The translations under genes and the position numbers were made by a program. 64,000 bases of DNA, taken from contig NZ_LROS01000022.1 in the NCBI RefSeq assembly GCF_001675165.1, positions 1 to 64,000 on the forward strand, read 5' to 3'. Origin of the DNA: Clostridium ragsdalei P11. Lineage in GTDB: Bacteria > Bacillota > Clostridia > Clostridiales > Clostridiaceae. Position 1 is the first letter of the stretch. The number at the start of each line of letters is the position of its first letter. Positions 54,725 to 62,874 of this stretch are shown here, piece after piece. The notes beneath the pieces were generated by a model. The model was given only the letters and a program-made list of their open reading frames with translations, had not been told where the DNA came from and made no database searches.

Positions 54725-54744
54725 TATACTCAGCACTGACTATA
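54725..54744. promoter_or_regulatory. PadR-type operator, site 2
   Basis: TATACTCAGCACTGACTATA, identical to site 1 except C for T at the centre. It lies 12 bases upstream of the PadR ATG, where a repressor would block its own promoter. The remaining gap to 55197 holds only repeat B2 and the promoter of the dihydrouridine synthase gene. Confidence 0.65.
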
Positions 54745-54933
54745 AGTATATCATATTTTTTGATACTGTCAACAATATATACAAATTATGTAATTAAGTA
54801 TGATTGAATGAGGACTAAGAAATAAGGTGCCTCAACATTATCATTTATTAATTCACAAGTTATGCACATATTATCCACACAATATCATACCTATGTAGCT
54901 TAATTTTAGTTAAACCACTTCCTTATGGGAGAT

Positions 54934-55060
54934 TTATCCGATGGCTACCAGCCGTAATACCCCAATCTTCTTATAAAGTGGGGGGATAACGGCTGCTACG
55001 CCTCTGGATAACGATTTCTAAGTTTCAGATGGAAAAAAAAGCTCCACCTGAAACCAAGAA
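54934..55060. repeat. Structured repeat family B, copy 2
   Basis: P1: TTATCC (54934-54939) with GGATAA (55006-55011). P2: GCTACCAGCCGTAATACCCC with GGGGGATAACGGCTGCTAC. P3: TTCTAAGTTTCAGATGG with CCACCTGAAACCAAGAA (ending 55060). Compared with copy 1, the P2 stem uses GCCG/CGGC instead of TGCT/AGCA, so pairing is kept while sequence changes. It lies between divergent genes. Confidence 0.7.
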
Positions 55061-55197
55061 CTCTGTTTAGCTTAATAACTATTTCAACAGCTGTGGAAAA
55101 CTAGATTTGAAATAATAAGTGACAATAAAGTATAATATTTGTTATGAGAATATGAATGTGGTAATAGCACTACTTAAATAAAGGAGCTTTTAAACAT

Positions 55198-56139
55198 ATG
55201 AATTTTTATTTCGCACCTATGGAAGGTTTGACTGGGTACATTTATAGAAATGCCCATAATGCCTTTTTTAATAAAATAGATAAATACTTTTCACCTTTTA
55301 TTTTTGCAAATCAAAGTGATAAGTTTAAAACAAAGGAATTAAATGATATTTTACCTAAAAACAACCAAGGTATAGTTTTGATTCCACAATTACTAACAAA
55401 TAATGCAAAAGACTTTATACATACTTCAAAAAAAATAAAGCAAATGGGATATACTGAGGTCAATTTAAATTTAGGATGTCCTTCTGGAACTGTCGTCTCA
55501 AAAAATAGAGGATCTGGATTCCTTTCAAAAACAAAAGAACTTGATGCATTTTTAGATGAAATTTTTTCAGAGGCTACAGCAAAAATCTCAGTAAAAACTA
55601 GAATAGGAAAAGACAGGCCAGAAGAATTTTATAATTTAATTGAAATATTTAACAAATATCCTATAGAAGAACTTATCATTCATCCTAGGATTCAAAAAGA
55701 TTTTTATAAAAATAAGCCTAATATGAAAATTTTTAAGGACGCTCTGTCTTTAAGTAAAAATCCTGTTTGCTATAATGGTGACATTTTTACAGTTAAAGAT
55801 TATAAGAAATTTACGGCTGATTTCTGCAGTGTAAAAACTATAATGATTGGCCGTGGATTATTAGCCAACCCCGGATTGATTAATAATATTAAAAATAATA
55901 CTAAACTAGATAAAATATTACTAAAAGATTTTCATGACAAGATTTATGAAGATTATAAAAAAGTACTTTTTGGAGATAGGACTGTCTTGTTTAGAATGAA
56001 AGAATTATGGTCTTATATGATTCAGGTGTTTTCTAACAATGCAAAATATGCAAAAAAAATTAAGAAATCAGAAAGATTATACGATTACGATGCAGCGGTT
56101 TTAAGCCTATTCAGAGAACAGGATATTTTAGAAAATTAG
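55198..56139 (+). CDS. tRNA-dihydrouridine synthase (Dus family)
   Basis: 313 residues. An FMN-dependent TIM barrel: 'FYFAPMEGLTGYIYRNAHNAFF' at the N-terminus, 'IPQLLTNNAKDFI', 'EVNLNLGCPSGTVVSKNRGSGFL' with the catalytic Cys in LGCPS, 'ISVKTRIGKDRPEEFYNL', 'ELIIHPRIQKDFYK', 'CYNGDIFTVKDYK' and 'IMIGRGLLANPGL'. It reduces uridine to dihydrouridine in tRNA D-loops. AAGGAG precedes the ATG. It differs from the long DusB-type proteins and is the shorter clostridial paralogue; the target position is unknown. Confidence 0.92.
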   Translation: MNFYFAPMEGLTGYIYRNAHNAFFNKIDKYFSPFIFANQSDKFKTKELNDILPKNNQGIVLIPQLLTNNAKDFIHTSKKIKQMGYTEVNLNLGCPSGTVVSKNRGSGFLSKTKELDAFLDEIFSEATAKISVKTRIGKDRPEEFYNLIEIFNKYPIEELIIHPRIQKDFYKNKPNMKIFKDALSLSKNPVCYNGDIFTVKDYKKFTADFCSVKTIMIGRGLLANPGLINNIKNNTKLDKILLKDFHDKIYEDYKKVLFGDRTVLFRMKELWSYMIQVFSNNAKYAKKIKKSERLYDYDAAVLSLFREQDILEN

Positions 56140-56206
56140 GAAAGTGAAATTTATCTATTACATTTCTAATTTCGTTTAGACTTTATATCCATGGGCATAC
56201 TAATTT

Positions 56207-56268
56207 CATCAAGTGATTCTTAGACTCAGGTGGAGTTTGCTTAAGAGGATGGAAGCCATCGGATAAAA
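56207..56268 (-). repeat. Repeat family B, copy 3 (internally deleted)
   Basis: Read on the minus strand it runs TTTATCCGATGGCT, then jumps to CATCCTCTTAAGCAAACTCC and CTAAGAATCACTTGAT. These are the opening and closing blocks of copy 1 (38.54-38.69 kb) with the P2 hairpin and half of P3 missing. It lies between the dihydrouridine synthase and cyclodeaminase genes. Confidence 0.65.
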
Positions 56269-56315
56269 TATAACATTTTACTTATTAATATTAGTTTAAA
56301 AAAGTAGGTGACTAA

Positions 56316-56900
56316 ATGCTAAGTAATAAACCAATCAATTCTTTCTTAGAAAATATAGCTTCTAAACCATTAACTCCAGCTGCAGGAAGCATAGCTGCCT
56401 TGAGCGCAGCTTCTGCAGCAGCATTAACTGAAATGGCTGCTAACCTTACCTCAAAAAAACCCAAATATCACGATATTTCAGCTAAAATGAAAGAAATAGC
56501 TGAGGAATGTTCTTCCTATAGGGAGATTTTTCTTAATGATATTGATAAAGATACAAAAGCCTTTAAAAAAGTAATAGATTTGTATTTAATGAAGTTAACT
56601 ACAGATGCTGAAAAAGAAATTCAACAAAAGGAATTGCAAAATAGTTTTAAAACAGCTATAGAGATACCTCTAAGTATGGCCAATAATATTGTAGAGTTAA
56701 TTTACGCTATAAGATTTGTTAATAAACATGGATGTAAAACATCAGCATCAGATGTAAAGCAAGCTTATATTCTGGCAGAATCTGCAGTCCGTTCATCAAT
56801 TTTTCTTATAAAATCAAATCTCGTCTTTGTCCATGATCAGGATTTTCAAACCTATATTTCAAAAAAAATTGATGAATTAGAGGCAGACTTAGAAATGTAA
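56316..56900 (+). CDS. Cyclodeaminase/cyclohydrolase-family protein (FchA/FTCD-like)
   Basis: 194 residues, all-helical. 'FLENIASKPLTPAAGSIAALSAASAAALTEMAANLTSKKPKY' matches the N-terminal signature of the formiminotransferase-cyclodeaminase/methenyl-THF cyclohydrolase family, where the usual 'PTPGGGS' is 'LTPAAGS'. The family acts on methenyl- or formimino-tetrahydrofolate in one-carbon metabolism, including the Wood-Ljungdahl pathway in acetogens. The altered glycine motif leaves open whether this copy is catalytic. AGTAGGTG precedes the ATG. It ends before a strong hairpin. Confidence 0.85.
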   Translation: MLSNKPINSFLENIASKPLTPAAGSIAALSAASAAALTEMAANLTSKKPKYHDISAKMKEIAEECSSYREIFLNDIDKDTKAFKKVIDLYLMKLTTDAEKEIQQKELQNSFKTAIEIPLSMANNIVELIYAIRFVNKHGCKTSASDVKQAYILAESAVRSSIFLIKSNLVFVHDQDFQTYISKKIDELEADLEM

Positions 56901-56926
56901 TAAATAATATATTTATTATGTATTAG

Positions 56927-56964
56927 CTCAACTTTCGCAGTTTAAAAACTTTGCGAAAGTTGAG
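56927..56964. terminator. Terminator between convergent genes
   Basis: A 13-base perfect stem CTCAACTTTCGCA (56927-56939) with TGCGAAAGTTGAG (56952-56964) lies between the cyclodeaminase and penicillin-binding protein genes. T-runs are weak on both sides. Confidence 0.75.
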
Positions 56965-56967
56965 ATA

Positions 56968-58782
56968 TTAATTTAACACACTTTTCTCACCTTTAATACC
57001 AATATAATTAAATATCTCCTGAAATAAAGTTCTCGCCACAGGTGCTGAAACATCTGAAGCATAATAATTTGATCCGCTAGGTTCATTCACACTTACAAGC
57101 AAAGTTATTTTAGGATTCTCCTCAGGAGCCATACCTGCAAAGGAAGACATGTATTTTCCCACTGCATAACCTCCTGTTTTAGGATCAGCTACTTGAGCCG
57201 TGCCAGTTTTACCTGCAATATCTAATCCCTGTAAAAAGGCATTTTGTCCTACCCCTGAAGTAACTACTTTAGTTAAATCATCTCTTAACTCAGATGCTAA
57301 TTTAGAATTATACACAGTTTTTTTGCCATAATTATCATATTTTTTATCTATAACTTCATTGCTTGCATCAGTAACATGTGTAATATCCTTCATGATATGA
57401 GGCCTTATCCATGTTCCTCCATTTGCTATTGCATTAAAAGCAGCCATGTATTGAACTTGATTGACTGCAACACCTTGTCCAAAAGCAAGCTCAGATAAAT
57501 CAAATCTATTAATTTGATCAGGACTTCTCAAAGTACCTGCTGATTCTCCAGGTAAGTCTATTCCCGTTTTTTGACCAAACCCCATTTTTTTTGCAGTAGC
57601 AACAAGCTTGTCTTTACCTAGTTTATTTCCTAACTCTGCAAAACCTACATTACAGGAATTTTTTATTATATCCACAAAGCTTTCACTGCCATGACCATTT
57701 AAATTCCAGCAGTGAATAGGACTTTTATCAATTGTTATGCTGCCATCACATATATAGGTATCATTTAATCCAATATTGTTTTCTAAAGCACTTGCTGCAG
57801 TAACAACTTTAAATATAGACCCTGGTTCAAAATTATCTTGAATAGAAGGATTTTTCCAAAGCATTTCAGCATCTTTAGAGTTTTTGGCTATACTTGCTGC
57901 ATTATTAAGATCTACACTAGGCTTATTTGCCATTGCTAATATTTCTCCATTTTGAGGATTCATAACTATAATATTGACTGCTTTTGCATTATTATCTTCT
58001 AAAGCTTTTTGAGCCGCTTGTTCAGCATATTGTTGAATAACTGAATCTATTGTTAAAATAACATTTTTACCATCTACTGGCTGGGTATATTTTTGAGATT
58101 CATAAGGTAATTGATTATTTTTTGCATCTTTTTCATAAGTCATACTGCCAGGTGTACCTGAAAGTTCTTTATCATAGCTCAATTCTGCACCGGAAATTCC
58201 ATTGCCCTCAGGATTTACCAATCCTAAAATACTTGTCATAAAATTTCCATTTACATAATACCTTTTAGTATCTGGTGAAATAATAATTCCTTTAATATTT
58301 AACGCTTTAACCTGAGTCATTACAGGTTTCTCAATCTGCCTTTTCAATAAAGCTGAATTAGCAGGCAATCCATTAGGTAGTGTTGTACTTAATACTTTTA
58401 AAATATCGCCAGGTTTCATATTAAGTATGGGAGACAATTTATCAGCTAATTGAGAAAAAGACATTTTTCTCTCACTTAAAGTTTGTCTTAATGTTTTTAA
58501 ATCGAGGTCAACTCTATAAATACTTTCATTTACTGCTAATTCATTAGAATTTCTATCTAGAATTTCCCCTCTTTTAGCACTAATTGGTATTGTAGTTGTT
58601 TGCTGCTCCACAGCCATTGATTTATATTCAGAACCCTTTGCTACCATTAAATACCCTAACCTTCCAACTAGTCCTAAAAATACAATAACCAATAGTATAC
58701 CAGCAAATATAAATTTATTTTTTTTAACAAATTTTTTTGTTTTCATCCTTCGCCTCTTTAGTCTTTCAGGCAATTTTTCCAT
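56968..58782 (-). CDS. Class B penicillin-binding protein (FtsI/SpoVD-like transpeptidase)
   Basis: 604 residues. A short basic cytoplasmic tail and one transmembrane helix (about 22-43) precede a PBP dimerisation domain ('ISAKRGEILDRNSNELAVNESIYRVDLDLKTL'). The transpeptidase has 'FEPGSIFKVVTAAS' (SxxK), 'IIKNSCNVGFAELG' (SxN) and 'DIAGKTGTAQVADP' (KTG). There is no PASTA domain. It crosslinks peptidoglycan in septation or spore-cortex formation. The start may instead be the ATG at 58746, which has a better ribosome binding site (AGAGGCGAAGG) and would shorten the tail by 12 residues. FtsI versus SpoVD cannot be settled from this gene alone. Confidence 0.92.
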   Translation of the reverse strand: MEKLPERLKRRRMKTKKFVKKNKFIFAGILLVIVFLGLVGRLGYLMVAKGSEYKSMAVEQQTTTIPISAKRGEILDRNSNELAVNESIYRVDLDLKTLRQTLSERKMSFSQLADKLSPILNMKPGDILKVLSTTLPNGLPANSALLKRQIEKPVMTQVKALNIKGIIISPDTKRYYVNGNFMTSILGLVNPEGNGISGAELSYDKELSGTPGSMTYEKDAKNNQLPYESQKYTQPVDGKNVILTIDSVIQQYAEQAAQKALEDNNAKAVNIIVMNPQNGEILAMANKPSVDLNNAASIAKNSKDAEMLWKNPSIQDNFEPGSIFKVVTAASALENNIGLNDTYICDGSITIDKSPIHCWNLNGHGSESFVDIIKNSCNVGFAELGNKLGKDKLVATAKKMGFGQKTGIDLPGESAGTLRSPDQINRFDLSELAFGQGVAVNQVQYMAAFNAIANGGTWIRPHIMKDITHVTDASNEVIDKKYDNYGKKTVYNSKLASELRDDLTKVVTSGVGQNAFLQGLDIAGKTGTAQVADPKTGGYAVGKYMSSFAGMAPEENPKITLLVSVNEPSGSNYYASDVSAPVARTLFQEIFNYIGIKGEKSVLN

Positions 58783-58970
58783 TTAACTAATCGCCATTTT
58801 ATAATATTATTTCTTATATGCTATATAGATTATTATATTAAAAGCTGTAATCATATTCAACTATAAGTAATCATGAATTTCGGCTACCATGCGCTGCCTC
58901 TACCGATGAAACCCACATCAATCTAAAATTTAAATTACTGGGATTTTTTTAGTTTGAAGAAACTTAAAAG

Positions 58971-59459
58971 TTATTCTTCAGTATCTAATGGTACTATTAT
59001 AACTTTATTTCTGCCCTGATTTTTAGCTTGATAAAGAACATCATCTACTGATTTATAGGAATTATCAAAAGAGTTTAAAAAGCTGCTTTTTAATAAGGAA
59101 ACTCCAAAACTTGCAGTTATTTGTATTTGTGATTTATCAACTGATATTACCTTATTTTGAATTGCTAATCTAATATTCTCGGCTAATGAATAAGCTTCAT
59201 TAATTGAAGTTTCAGGGAGAAATATAAGGAATTATCTGCTGTCATTCCAAATTACATTTGAATAAGGATTTATTATGTACGGTATATCATTAAATAATAT
59301 AAATAAACCTTCAACTATTACAAATATAATAAGAATTAACTTCATTCTTGCAAAACTAATAACATTAATATCATGCATAATATTAGATTTTTGATCTTTT
59401 GTAAAAAAAAAATTTGACTTATTAAAAAAGTGTAATTTGTTCATAGTATAGTTCTTCAA
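58971..59459 (-). pseudogene. Decayed GGDEF diguanylate cyclase
   Basis: The 5' part (59459-59232) encodes 75 residues with one transmembrane helix ('MKLILIIFVIVEGLFILF'), ending 'VIWNDSR' at a stop codon. In the same frame it resumes at once with 'FLIFLPETSINEAYSLAENI' and continues to 'ASFGVSLLKSSF', 'SVDDVLYQAKNQGRNKVIIV' and a stop at 58971. That is the C-terminal half of a GGDEF domain beginning just after GGDE. The receiver or membrane region plus the first half of the GGDEF domain, including its active site, are missing. An internal deletion is the simplest explanation. Confidence 0.8.
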
Positions 59460-59565
59460 TTAAATTGTATTACCATTTATAGAAAAATTTTGCATAAGAA
59501 AGCCTACAAATAACTACTCATAGTGATATACTACCATAAAAAAATATAAATGAAAATTAATTTAT

Positions 59566-60855
59566 CTATACCGTCATTTTTCGCTTTTGCACTTTATTCT
59601 TATACATATTGCTATCTGCTGTCTCTATTAAAGTATCAATATCAACCTTTTTTACATTATTATATTCTGCAAAACCATAGCTAAAATCTACTTTATAATT
59701 AAAAGAGCTGCCTGCATTAAGCTTGTCCATGTCACTTCTTATTCTATTAATAATTAATTCTGCATCTTTTATAGCGATATTAGGAAATACAATAAGGAAT
59801 TCATCTCCACCTATTCTACAAACATAGTCAGAATTTCTTACATTAGAGACTAACAATTTGACTACATTTAAGATAAGATTGTCCCCTTCAATATGTCCAT
59901 AAGTATCATTTGTCTTTTTTAAATTATCTACATCTATAAAACATATTGTTAGATTATTTTTGTTTCTCAATGCATTTTTCATTTCTTTATCCAAAAACTC
60001 CATACCAGCCCTTCTGTTGTATAACTTCGTCATTTCATCAGTAGCAGCTGTTTTTTCTAATTCATTTTCTTTGTCTGTTAATTCTTTGAATATAGTGTTA
60101 TAAGGCTGAGTAATACAAGTTATTATAACTGCCTTATATATAAGATAAAAAGATATCATCTTAAAATAATGCCCTAACAAATTTGAAAATGCATAGTTAT
60201 TTATATATAAAGTAAACTCAAATTCAGATATTATAGTAAAAATAATAGACCCAAACAAGTACCCATAAACTTTACTATCAAATTTATTTTTGTTCTTCCT
60301 TAACAATATGATATCAGTTGTTAATATTCCACATATTATATATTCACTAATTATCTTAAATGAAGTTTGCCCTTTTCCTTGAATAAAACATATAGGGAAC
60401 ACCTTGAAATAAAAAATTGAAGCTATAATACTTAAAGTAACTACGGTATAAATTCCAAAAGTTAAATATGGCCTCAATTTTCTCTTAAAACGTATGAATA
60501 TAAATGGTATCAACAAAGAAATGCTTTCAAGATAACGGGCTCCTATCCACAATTGATTAGCATAAAAATTATATCCTCTAAAAATGTTCATACCGTTGTA
60601 TGACAGTGTATGTAATAAATCTAAAAATGATACAAACATATATGCAATACCTATAAATACAAGGTAATCAAAATATTTTTTTGAAAAATTTTTTGAATTC
60701 CATGCTACTATAAATAAAGTAAACCCTATTATTACACTAAATAATTCTGCAAAGCTGTGAAATAACAAATAGCTATATAGGTTGGTCATATACAAAACTG
60801 CTATCACAATTAATAAAATAATAACTTCAAAAATATAATTTTTATATTTATACAT
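59566..60855 (-). CDS. MASE3-GGDEF diguanylate cyclase
   Basis: 429 residues. Seven to eight transmembrane helices form a MASE3-type sensor ('LLHSFAELFSVIIGFTLFIVAWNS', 'FLDLLHTLSYNGMNIF', 'LWIGARYLESISLLIPFI') up to about residue 255. After a short coil, the GGDEF domain has 'TDEMTKLYNRRAGMEFLDKEM', 'FIDVDNLKKTNDTYGHIEGDNLI', an inhibitory I-site RNSD and active site 'RIGGDEFLIVF'. It synthesises c-di-GMP from two GTP in response to an unknown membrane signal. GGGAGG precedes the ATG. It adjoins the decayed GGDEF gene, perhaps a former tandem pair. Confidence 0.93.
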   Translation of the reverse strand: MYKYKNYIFEVIILLIVIAVLYMTNLYSYLLFHSFAELFSVIIGFTLFIVAWNSKNFSKKYFDYLVFIGIAYMFVSFLDLLHTLSYNGMNIFRGYNFYANQLWIGARYLESISLLIPFIFIRFKRKLRPYLTFGIYTVVTLSIIASIFYFKVFPICFIQGKGQTSFKIISEYIICGILTTDIILLRKNKNKFDSKVYGYLFGSIIFTIISEFEFTLYINNYAFSNLLGHYFKMISFYLIYKAVIITCITQPYNTIFKELTDKENELEKTAATDEMTKLYNRRAGMEFLDKEMKNALRNKNNLTICFIDVDNLKKTNDTYGHIEGDNLILNVVKLLVSNVRNSDYVCRIGGDEFLIVFPNIAIKDAELIINRIRSDMDKLNAGSSFNYKVDFSYGFAEYNNVKKVDIDTLIETADSNMYKNKVQKRKMTV

Positions 60856-61029
60856 ATGAACAGCCTCCCAATAAAATAATAATTACATATAACAAATACT
60901 TTAAATAATTTTATTACCTAGATATAAACTATTAAATACATTATATTATTAAATAATAAAAAATCCAATAGAATAATGTTTAAAAATATTATTTGTCGAA
61001 GAAACCTATGTAAAAGGTTCAGATAATAG

Positions 61030-61049
61030 TCACAACCATTTTATTGTGA
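61030..61049. promoter_or_regulatory. Inverted repeat upstream of the ThDP enzyme operon
   Basis: TCACAA (61030-61035) and TTGTGA (61044-61049), 8 bases apart, about 140 bases upstream of the ATG at 61190. This TGTGA-type palindrome could be an operator or a promoter element. The rest of the 60856-61189 gap shows no gene. Confidence 0.4.
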
Positions 61050-61189
61050 TAAAATAAGAAAAAAGTGTTTGAAAAGTGTTGTTAATTGAAGTATGATGAT
61101 TGATACAATCACAAATATGAATTTGTTTAATTAAAATTATGAATTTTAATTCGTTTAATAAAATCTATAAAGATCAGAGGAAGTTTTAT

Positions 61190-62860
61190 ATGAATAGAGA
61201 TATAAAAAAAGAAGTCCAACTAAATACAGCTCAAATGCTAGTAAAGTGTTTAGAAGCCGAAGGAGTAAAGTACATTTTTGGTATTCCTGGTGAAGAAAAT
61301 TTAGAAATAATGAATGCAATTTCAGATTCAACTATTGAATTTATCACAACCCGTCATGAGCAAGGTGCTGCATTTATGGCAGATGTTTATGGACGTTTAA
61401 CAGGAAAAGCAGGTGTTTGCCTATCAACACTAGGACCAGGTGCGACTAACTTAGTAACTGGTGTAGCAGATGCTGATAGTGATGGTGCTCCGGTTGTTGC
61501 TATTACAGGTCAAGTAGGTACTGAAAGAATGCATATAACATCACACCAATTTTTAGACCTTTGCAAAATGTTCGAACCAATCACAAAGAGAAGTAAACAA
61601 ATCGTTCGTCCTGATACTGTAAGTGAGATTATAAGACTTGTTTTTAAGTATGCTGAAAGTGAAAAGCCTGGAGCATGCCACATTGATTTACCTGTAAATA
61701 TTTCAAAAATGCCAGTAGGTGCTTTAGAAAAGCCTTTGGAAAAGAAAATTCCACCAAAGGAACATGCGGATTTATCAACAATTGAGGAAGCTGCAAGTGA
61801 AATCTTCAAGGCAAAAAATCCTATTATCTTAGCTGGAAGCGGTGCTATAAGGGGAAATTCTTCAAAAGCTGTTACGGAATTTGCAACTAAATTGAAAATT
61901 CCAGTAATTAATACAATGATGGCAAAAGGTATTATTCCAATGGATAACAAATATTCAATGTGGACAATAGGTATTCCACAAAAAGATTATGTAAATAAAA
62001 TTATTGAAGAGGCTGATTTAGTAATTACAATTGGATATGATATTGTAGAATATGCCCCATCTAAATGGAATGTAAATGGAGACATTAAAATTGTGCATAT
62101 CGATGCAAGGCCATCACACATCAATAAACTTTATCAGCCCATAGTAGAAGTAGTTGGTGATATTTCAGATGCTCTATACAATATATTGAGAAGAACTTCT
62201 AGCAAAGATGAACCAGTAAAAGCTTTGGAGATTAAAGCAGAAATGCTAGCTGAGCATAAAAGCTATGCAAATGACAATGCTTTTCCAATGAAACCCCAAA
62301 GAATTTTAAATGATGTTAGAAAGGTAATGGGACCACATGACATTGTCATATCAGATGTAGGTGCTCATAAAATGTGGATTGCCAGACATTATAACTGTTA
62401 TGAGCCCAATACATGTATTATTTCAAACGGTTTTGCTACAATGGGTATTGGTGTTCCAGGTGCAATTGCAGCCAAATTAATTAATCCAGATAAAAAAGTA
62501 TTGGCTATTGTTGGTGATGGCGGTTTCATGATGAATAATCAAGAATTAGAGACAGCCCTACGTATTAAAACTCCAATTGTAGTTTTAATATTTAATGATA
62601 GTAACTACGGTTTAATAAAGTGGAAACAAGAAGAACACTATGGTAAAAGCTGTTATGTAGATTTTACTAATCCAGACTTTGTAAAGCTTGCAGAAAGTAT
62701 GTATGCAAAAGGATATCGAGTAGAAAAAGCAGAAGATTTAATTCCAACTTTAGAAGAAGCCTTTAAACAAAATGTACCTGCAGTTATTGATTGTCAAGTT
62801 GACTATGGTGAAAATATAAAACTTACAAAGCATTTAAAAGAAATTTATGAAAATATGTAA
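61190..62860 (+). CDS. ThDP-dependent enzyme: acetolactate synthase-like, possible 2-oxoglutarate decarboxylase
   Basis: 556 residues from the ATG at 61190 (AGAGGAAG upstream; an in-frame ATG at 61139 has no ribosome binding site). A typical three-domain ThDP enzyme: 'YIFGIPGEENLEIMNAI' and 'TRHEQGAAFMADVYGRLTGKAGVCLSTLGPGATNLVTGVADA' (catalytic Glu), a central domain with 'IILAGSGAI', and the ThDP site 'VGDGGFMMNNQELETALRIKTPIVVLIFNDSNYGLIKWKQ' (GDG...NN). Annotation pipelines would name it AlsS. Immediately downstream is a 4-hydroxybutyrate dehydrogenase gene, and the closest described relatives in my memory include the cyanobacterial 2-oxoglutarate decarboxylase. The substrate is therefore unresolved. 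Confidence 0.88.
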   Translation: MNRDIKKEVQLNTAQMLVKCLEAEGVKYIFGIPGEENLEIMNAISDSTIEFITTRHEQGAAFMADVYGRLTGKAGVCLSTLGPGATNLVTGVADADSDGAPVVAITGQVGTERMHITSHQFLDLCKMFEPITKRSKQIVRPDTVSEIIRLVFKYAESEKPGACHIDLPVNISKMPVGALEKPLEKKIPPKEHADLSTIEEAASEIFKAKNPIILAGSGAIRGNSSKAVTEFATKLKIPVINTMMAKGIIPMDNKYSMWTIGIPQKDYVNKIIEEADLVITIGYDIVEYAPSKWNVNGDIKIVHIDARPSHINKLYQPIVEVVGDISDALYNILRRTSSKDEPVKALEIKAEMLAEHKSYANDNAFPMKPQRILNDVRKVMGPHDIVISDVGAHKMWIARHYNCYEPNTCIISNGFATMGIGVPGAIAAKLINPDKKVLAIVGDGGFMMNNQELETALRIKTPIVVLIFNDSNYGLIKWKQEEHYGKSCYVDFTNPDFVKLAESMYAKGYRVEKAEDLIPTLEEAFKQNVPAVIDCQVDYGENIKLTKHLKEIYENM

Positions 62861-62874
62861 AGTGGAGGAATAAA

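Noticed and set aside
58880-58960. Further family B copy with GGCTACCATGCGC
   Set aside because: Only short matches (GGCTACCA, CCTCTACC) without the P1 closing pair or the P2 stem.
61190-62860. Confident naming as alsS
   Set aside because: Neighbourhood with 4-hydroxybutyrate dehydrogenase and no acetolactate decarboxylase nearby make the substrate uncertain.
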